The translations under genes were made by a program, and so were the position numbers. From NCBI GenBank assembly GCA_946647055.1, contig CAMPCT010000127.1, positions 1 through 6,503 on the forward strand: a stretch of 6,503 bases of DNA, read 5' to 3'. The notes under the pieces were generated by a model, which saw only the letters and a list, made by a program, of their open reading frames with translations, did no database searches and was not told where the DNA came from. Within the stretch, counting starts at the first letter, position 1; every line of letters begins with the position of its first letter. The DNA comes from an uncultured Atopobium sp. Lineage in GTDB: Bacteria > Actinomycetota > Coriobacteriia > Coriobacteriales > Atopobiaceae. Shown piece by piece: positions 1 through 5,705 of this stretch.

Positions 1-1121
1 ACTTCAAGGTCGAGCAGTGGATGAACGAGTGGGAGACCAAGTGCCGCTACAACGTTGCCGAGACCTGCACCTACTCGGTCACCCTCGACCAGCTCTTCGA
101 CATCTGCGGAGGCAGCCGCGCCGAGTTCATGGACCAGTTCGCCAACCGTCGCCTCACCTATGGTGACATCGAGGGCAACCCCGAGTTCCTCGAGGGCATC
201 TGCGGGCTCTACGAGACCGTCAGGCCGGAGCACGTCATCACCACCCACGGTGCGGCGGGCGCCAACTTCCTGGTGCTGTCCACGCTCGTCAACCCCGGCG
301 ACGACGTCGTCTGCGTCATGCCCACCTACCAGCAGCTCTACTCCATCCCCGAGATGTGCGGCGCCAATATGCACATCCTGCACCTCGAGAAGGAGGACCA
401 CTATCACGTCGATCCCACCAAGCTCGAGGCCCTCTGTGACGAGAACACCAAGCTCATCACCATCAACAACCCCGACAACCCCACCGGGGCCCTGTTGTCG
501 GCCGACGAGCTGCAGGTGATCGTCGACATCGCCCGCAAGTATGACGCCTGGCTCATGTGCGACGAGGTCTACCGCCTGCTCGTCCAGGACGACGACGCCT
601 TCACCACCTCCCCCATCGACCTCTACGACAAGGCCATCGTGACCTCCTCCATGTCCAAGGTGTGGAGCCTCGCGGGCATCCGCCTTGGCTGGTGCATCAC
701 CAAGGACGAGCAGCTTCGCCACGAGCTCCTCAGCCACCGCGACTACGACCTCATCTCCTGCGGAATGTTCGACGAGGCCGTCGCCGCCTACGCGCTCAAG
801 CACTACGACAAGATCCTCGCCCGCAGCCGTCGCATCGTGCGCGAGAACCTCGCGGTGCTCGAGGAGTGGGTCGAGAGCGAGCCGCACCTCTCGTTCGTCA
901 GGCCCGAGGCCGGCACCGTCGCCCTCGTGTACTACGACTACGACATCGACTCCTACGACTTCTGCATCCGCATGATGGAGACCGAGGGCGCCCTCGTGAC
1001 CCCAGGCGACGCCTTCGAGGAGCCCAAGTCCTTCCGCGTGGGCTATGCGTACAGCGACAATGTCGACGACCTGCGCGAGGGTCTCGCCGCCATCTCCCGC
1101 TTCATGAGGACCCTGGAGTAA
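1..1121 (+). CDS. Fold-type I PLP-dependent aminotransferase, 5' partial
   Basis: This is a class I/II aminotransferase whose first codons lie outside the window. The frame is open from base 3 (FKVEQW) and runs on through the first internal ATG at 21, so that ATG is probably not the start. Residue numbers here count from it. Seen: the glycine-rich cofactor loop region THGAAGANF, the NNPDNPTG motif with Asn149, DEVYR with Asp181 and Tyr184, SMSKVWSLAGIRLGW with the Schiff-base Lys213, and Arg339 in SFRVGYAY as the likely substrate-carboxylate ligand. All core PLP residues are present. By family it transfers amino groups between an amino acid and a 2-oxo acid in the cytoplasm. The substrate cannot be read from sequence; the N-terminal style recalls the divergent group that includes capreomycidine-synthase-like enzymes. 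It ends 10 bp before hairpin A, and a second aminotransferase and a ureohydrolase follow on the same strand. Confidence 0.9.
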   Translation, partial: FKVEQWMNEWETKCRYNVAETCTYSVTLDQLFDICGGSRAEFMDQFANRRLTYGDIEGNPEFLEGICGLYETVRPEHVITTHGAAGANFLVLSTLVNPGDDVVCVMPTYQQLYSIPEMCGANMHILHLEKEDHYHVDPTKLEALCDENTKLITINNPDNPTGALLSADELQVIVDIARKYDAWLMCDEVYRLLVQDDDAFTTSPIDLYDKAIVTSSMSKVWSLAGIRLGWCITKDEQLRHELLSHRDYDLISCGMFDEAVAAYALKHYDKILARSRRIVRENLAVLEEWVESEPHLSFVRPEAGTVALVYYDYDIDSYDFCIRMMETEGALVTPGDAFEEPKSFRVGYAYSDNVDDLREGLAAISRFMRTLE

Positions 1122-1131
1122 CCGCGTAGGA

Positions 1132-1190
1132 CGGCCTCTTCCCCTCAGGGCTCAACGCTTCGCGGATGTCGCCCCAAGGGGAAGAGGCCG
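1132..1190. repeat. Hairpin A: perfect 14-bp inverted repeat with structured loop
   Basis: The arms CGGCCTCTTCCCCT (1132-1145) and AGGGGAAGAGGCCG (1177-1190) are exact reverse complements around a 31-nt loop. Read on the minus strand, the loop holds GGGCGAC, then GCGAAGCG, then AGCCC. GGGC can pair with GCCC, and GCGAAGC can form a triloop mini-hairpin. The same core occurs in hairpin B in the opposite orientation. It begins 10 bp after the aminotransferase stop and is followed on the plus strand by CTCTCTTT, so it may act as a terminator, although the U tract is poor and the loop is long. It could instead be a dispersed palindromic repeat. Confidence 0.85.
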
Positions 1191-1203
1191 CTCTCTTTCC
1201 CCT
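1177..1203 (+). promoter_or_regulatory. Alternative hairpin competing with hairpin A
   Basis: The purine arm AGGGGAAGAG (1177-1186) can pair with the upstream CTCTTCCCCT (1136-1145, inside hairpin A) or with the downstream CTCTTTCCCCT (1193-1203) across a 6-nt loop with one bulged T. The two structures exclude each other, as in an attenuator. That a ligand, ribosome or protein chooses between them is inference; no leader peptide or known riboswitch is recognised. Confidence 0.35.
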
Positions 1204-1260
1204 GGTCCCAGCGAAGGCCCTCGTACCTCCTGGCAGCAACGTCAATCCTATGAAGCTTGT

Positions 1261-1329
1261 GGTGCCCTATCCTTCCCTTAGGGCGACTCTGAGCGAAGCG
1301 AACGGAGCCCGTGGGAAGGATAGGGCACC
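1261..1329. repeat. Hairpin B: perfect 17-bp inverted repeat in the hisC leader
   Basis: The arms GGTGCCCTATCCTTCCC (1261-1277) and GGGAAGGATAGGGCACC (1313-1329) are exact reverse complements around a 35-nt loop. The loop contains GGGCGAC (1281-1287), GCGAAGCG (1293-1300) and AGCCC (1306-1310), matching the loop of hairpin A on the opposite strand although the stem sequences differ. GGGC/GCCC can form an inner stem and GCGAAGC an apical triloop. It ends 15 bp before the hisC start codon and leaves the ribosome binding site free. In RNA it would be a very stable 5' leader stem-loop. Confidence 0.88.
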
Positions 1330-1331
1330 TA

Positions 1332-1339
1332 GAGAGGGG
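1332..1339 (+). promoter_or_regulatory. Ribosome binding site of hisC
   Basis: GAGAGGGG lies five bases before the ATG at 1345 and just after the foot of hairpin B. It fixes the start at 1345. Confidence 0.7.
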
Positions 1340-1344
1340 TAGCG

Positions 1345-2421
1345 ATGAGCGAGTTTCTGGCAAGGAAGTACGAGGGCCTGAGCCCCTACGTTCCCGGCGA
1401 GCAGCCCAAGGATCGCGCCTACGTCAAGCTCAACTCCAACGAGACGAGCGTCCCACCCTGCCCGGGCGTTGCTCGTGCGCTCGCAGACCCCGAGCTCGTC
1501 GCCGGCTTGGGACGCTACGCCGACCCGCACTGCATGCCCCTTCGCGAGGCCGTCGCCAAGGCCTATGGCCTGGACGCCTCCGAGGTCTTCTGCGGCAATG
1601 GTTCCGACGAGGTGCTGGGCTTCCTGCTCCTCACCTTCTGCGAGCCTGGGAGCCGCATCGCCTTCCCCGACGTGACCTATGGCTTCTATCGTGACTTCTC
1701 GTCCACCCAGGGGCTTGACTGGACCCAGATTCCCCTGCGCGACGACTTCACGCTCGACGTCGACGCCTTTGCCGCCTTTGACGGGACGGTCGTCTTCCCC
1801 AACCCCAACGCGCCTACCGGACTGGCCATCTCGCCGGATGATGTCGTCCGCATCTGCGAGGCACACCCCGAGCGCCTCGTGATCGTGGACGAGGCTTACG
1901 TGGACTACGGCAGCCAGACCTGCGCCCCGCTCGTCCGCGACCATCGCAACCTCGTCGTCGTCCACACCATGAGCAAGTCGCGCAACCTCGCCGGCGCCCA
2001 CATTGGCTGGTGCCTCGCCCAGGCCGACCTCGTGACCGACCTCAATGACATCAAGTTCAGCTTCAACCCCTTCAACCTCTCGGCGCCAACCATGGCCATC
2101 GGCATCGCGGCGCTCGAGGACGAGGCGTACTTCCACGCCTGCACCCAGGCAATCGCACAGACGCGCGACGAGACGCGCGCTCGCCTCGAGGGCATGGGAT
2201 TCACGGTCCTTCCCAGCGTGACCAACTTCGTCTTTGCGACCCATCCCACGCTCGCCGCTCGTGACTGGTGCGCACGACTGCGTGAGGCAGGCGTCCTCAC
2301 CAGATACTACGACGCGCCAAGAATTGACAACTGGTTGCGTATTACCGTCGGGACACCGGAGGAGATGGACGTGTTCCTCGACGAGACCGAGCGTATACTG
2401 GAGACCATCCAGAACGCATAG
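1345..2421 (+). CDS. hisC: Histidinol-phosphate aminotransferase-type PLP enzyme
   Basis: This 358-aa protein has the normal length and motif order of the HisC family (fold-type I). In histidine synthesis HisC converts imidazole-acetol phosphate plus glutamate to histidinol phosphate. Seen: an N-terminal VKLNSNE motif typical of HisC, NGSDEVL near the cofactor phosphate region, N153-PNAPTG, DEAYVDY with Asp182 and Tyr185, MSKSRNLAGAHIGW with Schiff-base Lys211, and Arg332 in NWLRITVGTPEEM as the carboxylate-binding arginine. No catalytic residue is missing. It stands apart from any other his gene and is followed after 15 bp by a ureohydrolase, so it may act on another amino acid; HisC-like enzymes also serve aromatic amino acids. 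The leader carries hairpin B. The family call is firm, the exact substrate is not. Confidence 0.88.
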   Translation: MSEFLARKYEGLSPYVPGEQPKDRAYVKLNSNETSVPPCPGVARALADPELVAGLGRYADPHCMPLREAVAKAYGLDASEVFCGNGSDEVLGFLLLTFCEPGSRIAFPDVTYGFYRDFSSTQGLDWTQIPLRDDFTLDVDAFAAFDGTVVFPNPNAPTGLAISPDDVVRICEAHPERLVIVDEAYVDYGSQTCAPLVRDHRNLVVVHTMSKSRNLAGAHIGWCLAQADLVTDLNDIKFSFNPFNLSAPTMAIGIAALEDEAYFHACTQAIAQTRDETRARLEGMGFTVLPSVTNFVFATHPTLAARDWCARLREAGVLTRYYDAPRIDNWLRITVGTPEEMDVFLDETERILETIQNA

Positions 2422-2423
2422 CG

Positions 2424-2430
2424 AAAGGAG
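2424..2430 (+). promoter_or_regulatory. Ribosome binding site for a GTG start
   Basis: AAAGGAG ends six bases before the GTG at 2437, inside the 15-bp gap after hisC. It supports GTG initiation and co-translation with hisC. Confidence 0.75.
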
Positions 2431-2436
2431 TCCGAC

Positions 2437-3369
2437 GTGCTGCAACGAGAGGGTTACGCACTCGACGCAAACACCTGGTGCGAGCTCAACCGCCCCGACA
2501 TCACCGAGGACGAGGCGGATGTGGTCATCTTTGGCATTCCCTTCGACGGTGGCGTGAGCTATCGCGGAGGAGCCGCCGAAGCTCCCGACACCTTGCGTGC
2601 GAATACCCTCGAGAGTTCCGCCTGCACTGAACGGCTCGACTTCTTCGCAGACCTCCAGGTCTATGACGCCGGTAACTTCGTCGGCACGCGCGACGAGATC
2701 TTCGCCGACGTCGAGACCTACGTCGAACGCCTCGTTCGCAAGGGCAGGCGCTTCACCATGGTTGGTGGCGACCACTCCTGCACCATCCCCGTACAGCGTG
2801 GGATCGACCACGCCATCGACGGGCAGTTGGGCATCATCCACGTCGACGCGCATATGGACCTTTGCGACGAGATGCATGGGGACGTCCTCAGCCACGGATC
2901 AACCGAAAGACGCGCCTTCGAGCTCGACCATGTCACCGGGCCACAGAACATCTACTTCGTGGGCATACGCTCGATAGAGCCTGACGAGTTTGTCTACATG
3001 CGCAAGAACCCGCTGCAGGTCAAGACTGCCTTCGACTGCTTCCATGAGGGCATGGGCAAGGTGACCGAGGACGTCATCGCCGCCATGTCCGCCTTCGGAC
3101 AGGTCTATCTCACACTCGATATCGACAGCCTCGACCCTGCCTACGCGGGTGGCACCGGCACCCCGCAGACGGGCGGCCTCACCGCACGCATGCTGCTCGA
3201 CTTCGTGAACGCGCTCTTCGAGCGTCTCAACATCATCGGCTTCGACGTGGTCGAGATCGCACCTCGCCTCGACGACTCGCTTGCCTCAATGTACGCAGGC
3301 AGGAAGCTCATCACCGAAGGTTGGGGAAACTGGGCTCGCGAGCTGGGAAAGCTGGAGTCTGCCCGCTAG
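2437..3369 (+). CDS. Arginase/agmatinase-family ureohydrolase
   Basis: This 310-aa protein matches agmatinase and guanidinobutyrase in length. The family splits a guanidino compound into urea and an amine at a two-manganese centre in the cytoplasm. Metal ligands are all visible: His113 in GGDHS, Asp137, His139 and Asp141 in VDAHMDLCD, and Asp228 and Asp230 in LDIDSLDP. Other hallmarks are SHGSTERR (152-159), the GTGTPQTGGLT strand-loop after the last ligands, and GFDVVEIAP near the C-terminus. SHGS and the overall length favour the agmatinase-like side over classical arginase, but agmatine, guanidinobutyrate, arginine or formiminoglutamate cannot be told apart here. It starts with GTG 15 bp after hisC, so the two are probably one transcript and may share a pathway. 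Confidence 0.92.
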   Translation: MLQREGYALDANTWCELNRPDITEDEADVVIFGIPFDGGVSYRGGAAEAPDTLRANTLESSACTERLDFFADLQVYDAGNFVGTRDEIFADVETYVERLVRKGRRFTMVGGDHSCTIPVQRGIDHAIDGQLGIIHVDAHMDLCDEMHGDVLSHGSTERRAFELDHVTGPQNIYFVGIRSIEPDEFVYMRKNPLQVKTAFDCFHEGMGKVTEDVIAAMSAFGQVYLTLDIDSLDPAYAGGTGTPQTGGLTARMLLDFVNALFERLNIIGFDVVEIAPRLDDSLASMYAGRKLITEGWGNWARELGKLESAR

Positions 3370-3403
3370 GGCGGACGATTCGCGCCACAAGGTCATTGCC
3401 AGA

Positions 3404-3424
3404 TAAGGGCAACTTGTTGCCTTA
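3404..3424. terminator. Weak hairpin between convergent genes
   Basis: In the 59-bp gap between the converging ureohydrolase and clpP ends, TAAGGGCAA pairs with TTGCCTTA across the loop CTTG with one bulged G. Its place between two gene ends fits a shared terminator, but neither strand has a good U tract. Confidence 0.35.
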
Positions 3425-3428
3425 ATGG

Positions 3429-4025
3429 TCAGAACTCGCTGATGATGCGGTCGGCGAGACCCCACTCGATGGCCTCCTGCGCCTCGAAGTACGCGTCGTG
3501 GGCAGTGGCTTCGAGGACCTCCTCGACCGTCTTGCCGGTATGCCTCGAGACGATGCCCGCGATGACGTCGCGCGCGTGCATGATGCTCTTGGCCACGCTG
3601 TCTATCGAGAGGGCACTGCCGCCCACGCCGCCAGAGATGAGTGGGTCGTGAATCATGATGGTGGAGTGGGCCAGCATGTCTCGCTGGCTCCCCGCCATGA
3701 GGAGTATGGATGCCATGCTGGCAGCCGTTCCCATGCAGACGGTACGGATGGGACAGGACACCGCCTGCATGACGTCGTAGAGGGCAAGGCCGCTCGACAC
3801 CTCTCCCCCGTTGCTGTTGATGAGGAGGGTGACCTCCCCGGTGGGGTCAAGCTTCTCGAGATGGCGAAGCTGGACAATGAGGGAGCTGGCGAGGTCACGG
3901 TCGATCTCGCCAATGCAGAGCAGCTCGCGGTCCCGGAACATCTCGTCGACGATCGTGCTGGAATAGCTGCCGCTTGAGGTGGCATGGTGGATGACGGGCA
4001 TGGGGGTCAGAACGGTCGTCTGCAT
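3429..4025 (-). CDS. clpP: Divergent ClpP-type serine protease subunit
   Basis: This 198-aa protein has ClpP length and fold. ClpP assembles into double heptamer rings and degrades proteins fed by a Clp ATPase. The catalytic triad is intact: Ser103 in GTAASMAS, His126 in MIHDP, Asp177 in AHDAYFEA, followed by the usual EAIEWGLAD. The oxyanion region reads NSNGGEVSSG (70-79), with SNGG where housekeeping ClpP has SPGG, and the usual N-terminal GERSYDIYSRLL block is replaced by SGSYSSTIVDEMF. It is therefore unlikely to be the cell's main ClpP. The start at 4025 is set by AGGAGG four bases upstream. It follows the VirD4-type gene with a 50-bp gap and is probably its operon partner. It might process or clear a component of the transfer apparatus, which is inference. 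No Clp ATPase is in view. Confidence 0.9.
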   Translation of the reverse strand: MQTTVLTPMPVIHHATSSGSYSSTIVDEMFRDRELLCIGEIDRDLASSLIVQLRHLEKLDPTGEVTLLINSNGGEVSSGLALYDVMQAVSCPIRTVCMGTAASMASILLMAGSQRDMLAHSTIMIHDPLISGGVGGSALSIDSVAKSIMHARDVIAGIVSRHTGKTVEEVLEATAHDAYFEAQEAIEWGLADRIISEF

Positions 4026-4076
4026 ACGTCCTCCTATCTCGATAGCGACGTCATGGGTGTAAACGGGGTAGGACGT
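4026..4076 (-). promoter_or_regulatory. clpP ribosome binding site and possible sequestering helix
   Basis: AGGAGG (4030-4035) lies four bases before the clpP ATG. The 7-base arm AGGACGT (4026-4032) overlaps it and is the reverse complement of ACGTCCT (4070-4076), whose first base is the last base of the upstream gene's TGA. Between them CTATCGAGATAG (4034-4045) can form a second small stem. A ribosome finishing the upstream gene would open the helix, which suggests translational coupling. Confidence 0.4.
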
Positions 4077-5338
4077 CAAGGAGTGGGTTGGGGGCATGCC
4101 TGCCCCACGCGCAGCTCCTTGTAGAGGGGGTGCTCAGCGACGTCGAGCTTCTCGGCCATCCTGGCTCGCTGCCCCCGCACGAAGAGCCACTCCTTCTCGA
4201 GAGGAATGTGCAGCAGGTTGCTTGCCGGGACGTCCGCATAGGCGGAGAAGTACTGGGCCGTCTCATAGTCCCGCGTGCCGAGCAGGACCTGCATGTCGCA
4301 GTTGCCGATGATCGAGGCGGCCTTGGCCTCGCCATAGATGGCCTGCAGCTGCGTCACCGACTGACAGATGATGGTGACCCACAGCTCGCGGGACCTTGCC
4401 ACCGCAAGGACGTCGTCCATGTCATTGATGCGCAGGTTGGCGAAGTCATCCAGCATGAGGCGCACCGGAATGGCCAGGCGCCTTCCCGGCAGGGAGTCCG
4501 CCAGGTCGAAGAGCGATCGTATCGTCTGGCCAACGAGGACGGTGACCAGGGGCGACAGGGTCTTGTCGAGGTCGTCCACCACCACGAACAGGGCGCTGCG
4601 CTCGCGACCCAGCATGCTGAGGTCGATGCGACGGGGCCGGGAGAACAGCTGCATGACCTCCTCCTGGATCAGAGGGGTCACATGCTGCTGTAGGACACCG
4701 ACCGTCGAGGCGAACATCTTCTCGGCGCTGGCGTTTGCATAGACGCGACGTCCCAGGGCAAAGGCCCTCGACTCGGGGTCCGTCTCCTCGAGCTGGAGGA
4801 AGAGCTGCCTGACGTCGCCCTCGTCAATGTGGTCTGCCAGGCGGAGCGCCGAGGCAAAGGTCTGCTCGGCAGGCGGGAACTGCTCGAGCACGAAGGCGAT
4901 GCATGCAGCCAGCATGTTGGCGGCAGCATGGTCCCAGTACGGGTCCTCGACCTTCTGGAGCGGGCAGACGATGCCGGAGATGTCCAGTATGTCCAGCGTG
5001 TTGGGGACACCATCCTCCATGCGCACGTAGTCCAGCGGGTCGTAGCCCACGGTTGATCGGGCGGGGTCCGTCAGGTCGAGGCATTCGACGCGGTAGCCAT
5101 GCGCACGCAGGACGGGGCCCATCGCCTCGTGAAGCGAGCCCTTGACGTCCATCACCAAGTAGGAAGACCCCATCTCAAGGACGTTGGGCATGAGGTGCCC
5201 ACGCGTCTTTCCCGAGCCCGACGGGCCCACTACCAGCACGTTATTGTTGATTTGCGTCTCCCAGGTGTCGGTGCCCACGGAGGCGTCCCTTGCAAGGAGG
5301 GTCCGGGATGCGTAGGCGCTGCGCTCGTTCACGGTCAT
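4076..5338 (-). CDS. VirD4/TraG-type coupling ATPase without membrane anchor
   Basis: This 420-aa P-loop ATPase belongs to the VirD4/TraG/TraD family, which brings DNA or protein substrates to a type IV secretion channel. Seen: Walker A GPSGSGKT (38-45, Lys44), the family strand YLVMDVKGSLH (60-70, Asp64), DPYWDHAAANML (132-143), a Walker B-like LMLDDFANL (294-302) with DD where DE is usual, and VTIICQSVTQL (321-331), the glutamine-containing motif that follows. The C-terminal VRGQRARMAEKLDVAEHPLYKEL is typical of the family end. Most VirD4 proteins are clearly longer and begin with membrane helices; none is visible here or in the short genes just upstream, so this one looks cytosolic and would need a partner to reach the membrane. 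ATG at 5338 is chosen because GGAG (5345-5348) sits six bases upstream. A clpP gene follows in the same direction. Confidence 0.87.
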   Translation of the reverse strand: MTVNERSAYASRTLLARDASVGTDTWETQINNNVLVVGPSGSGKTRGHLMPNVLEMGSSYLVMDVKGSLHEAMGPVLRAHGYRVECLDLTDPARSTVGYDPLDYVRMEDGVPNTLDILDISGIVCPLQKVEDPYWDHAAANMLAACIAFVLEQFPPAEQTFASALRLADHIDEGDVRQLFLQLEETDPESRAFALGRRVYANASAEKMFASTVGVLQQHVTPLIQEEVMQLFSRPRRIDLSMLGRERSALFVVVDDLDKTLSPLVTVLVGQTIRSLFDLADSLPGRRLAIPVRLMLDDFANLRINDMDDVLAVARSRELWVTIICQSVTQLQAIYGEAKAASIIGNCDMQVLLGTRDYETAQYFSAYADVPASNLLHIPLEKEWLFVRGQRARMAEKLDVAEHPLYKELRVGQACPQPTP

Positions 5339-5368
5339 TGCCATCTCCAATCCATGCCAAGGTGCCCA

Positions 5369-5428
5369 TCAGTACGACGAGGTCATCGGGAGGGGGCGGG
5401 GCAGCCCCGCAACCTCGTTCGGGCTCAT
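5369..5428 (-). CDS. 19-codon micro-ORF in phase with the VirD4-type gene
   Basis: The ATG at 5428 overlaps the TGA of the 87-aa gene (ATGA) and has AGAGGTG close upstream. It encodes MSPNEVAGLPRPLPMTSSY and stops at TGA (5369-5371). This TGA is in the same phase as the VirD4-type gene and is the only stop separating the two. It also spans a 6-bp GC hairpin. It could be a coupling cistron that keeps ribosomes loaded for the next gene, or a chance open frame. There is no homology signal. Confidence 0.3.
   Translation of the reverse strand: MSPNEVAGLPRPLPMTSSY
5396..5410. repeat. 6-bp triloop hairpin GCGGGG-CAG-CCCCGC
   Basis: A perfect GC-only stem with a 3-nt loop lies inside the micro-ORF, between the 87-aa gene and the VirD4-type gene. 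It has the same geometry as the three hairpins in the 87-aa gene's leader. Confidence 0.5.
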
Positions 5429-5688
5429 GCCACCTCTCGCCTCCTCTCCATCTCGAGCACCACCACATGGGCTGACTCCTGGCCGCGCATCCTTGCGAGG
5501 ATGGCGTCTGCCTCCAGCCCCCGGCAGACCTCTCCGAGCCGCTCGCAGGCCTCGCGCATCCCCTGGGCACCCCCTCGCCCAAGGTCGTGCGCGACACGCC
5601 GTGGGGTGTTCTCGGACACCATTCCCACCTCGTCGGCCAAGGCCGCAGCGGTGCGAAGAATGTCACCCGTCACAGATCGGTCGTCCAT
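5425..5688 (-). CDS. Hypothetical 87-aa protein, first gene of the VirD4-clpP run
   Basis: I do not recognise this protein. It begins MDDRSVTGDILRTAAALADEVG and is rich in Ala, Glu, Arg and Leu, with heptad-like stretches (ILRTAAALADEVG, MREACERLGEVCRGLEADAILARM) that suggest a mostly helical, soluble, mildly acidic protein. It has no signal peptide, membrane segment or metal motif. The start is fixed by AGGAGGTGG at 5692-5700. The frame is open further upstream to 5790, but that stretch is full of hairpins and has no ribosome binding site. Its stop overlaps the next ATG, so translation is coupled to the micro-ORF and the VirD4-type gene. A small accessory role in the transfer module is inferred from position only. 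Confidence 0.65.
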   Translation of the reverse strand: MDDRSVTGDILRTAAALADEVGMVSENTPRRVAHDLGRGGAQGMREACERLGEVCRGLEADAILARMRGQESAHVVVLEMERRREVA

Positions 5689-5691
5689 GGG

Positions 5692-5700
5692 CCACCTCCT
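5692..5700 (-). promoter_or_regulatory. Strong ribosome binding site of the 87-aa gene
   Basis: AGGAGGTGG precedes the ATG at 5688, with AGGAGG six bases away. It decides this start over the upstream in-frame ATG at 5790. Confidence 0.8.
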
Positions 5701-5705
5701 CTCGA

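Larger units (their letters stand above)
1215..1379. repeat. Outer inverted repeat mirroring the hisC 5' end
   Basis: AGGCCCTCGTAC (1215-1226) is the exact reverse complement of GTACGAGGGCCT (1368-1379), which lies inside hisC codons 8-12. The match continues imperfectly outward from the core (1227-1236 against 1357-1367). Both arms are nearly concentric with hairpin B. The minus-strand arm would read ARRYEGL in the phase where hisC reads ARKYEGL, so an inverted, decayed duplication of the gene start is one explanation. A structured leader enclosing the start codon is another. Confidence 0.5.

Noticed and set aside
1191..1344. T-box or other known amino-acid riboswitch before hisC
   Set aside because: No T-box sequence (AGGGTGGNACCGCG-like), specifier loop or other riboswitch core could be found. 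GGTGCC at 1261 belongs to hairpin B.
1145..1363. A 72-codon minus-strand frame through the hairpin region
   Set aside because: It runs through hairpin B, the outer repeat and most of hairpin A, has no credible binding site or family features, and its only gene-like segment is the mirrored hisC start.
1267..2895. A 542-codon open frame on the minus strand opposite hisC and the ureohydrolase
   Set aside because: It is antisense to two genes with complete catalytic motifs, ignores the gene boundary, and reads as low-complexity Val/Gly/Ala/Glu, as expected for a shadow frame in GC-rich DNA.
4026..4097. Earlier clpP start at ATG 4097
   Set aside because: It would overlap the upstream gene by 22 bases with a poor binding site, while ATG 4025 has a perfect AGGAGG and gives normal ClpP length.
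5339..5350. TTG 5350 or ATG 5344 as start of the VirD4-type gene
   Set aside because: GGAG at 5345-5348 is correctly spaced only for ATG 5338; the other candidates overlap or crowd that site.
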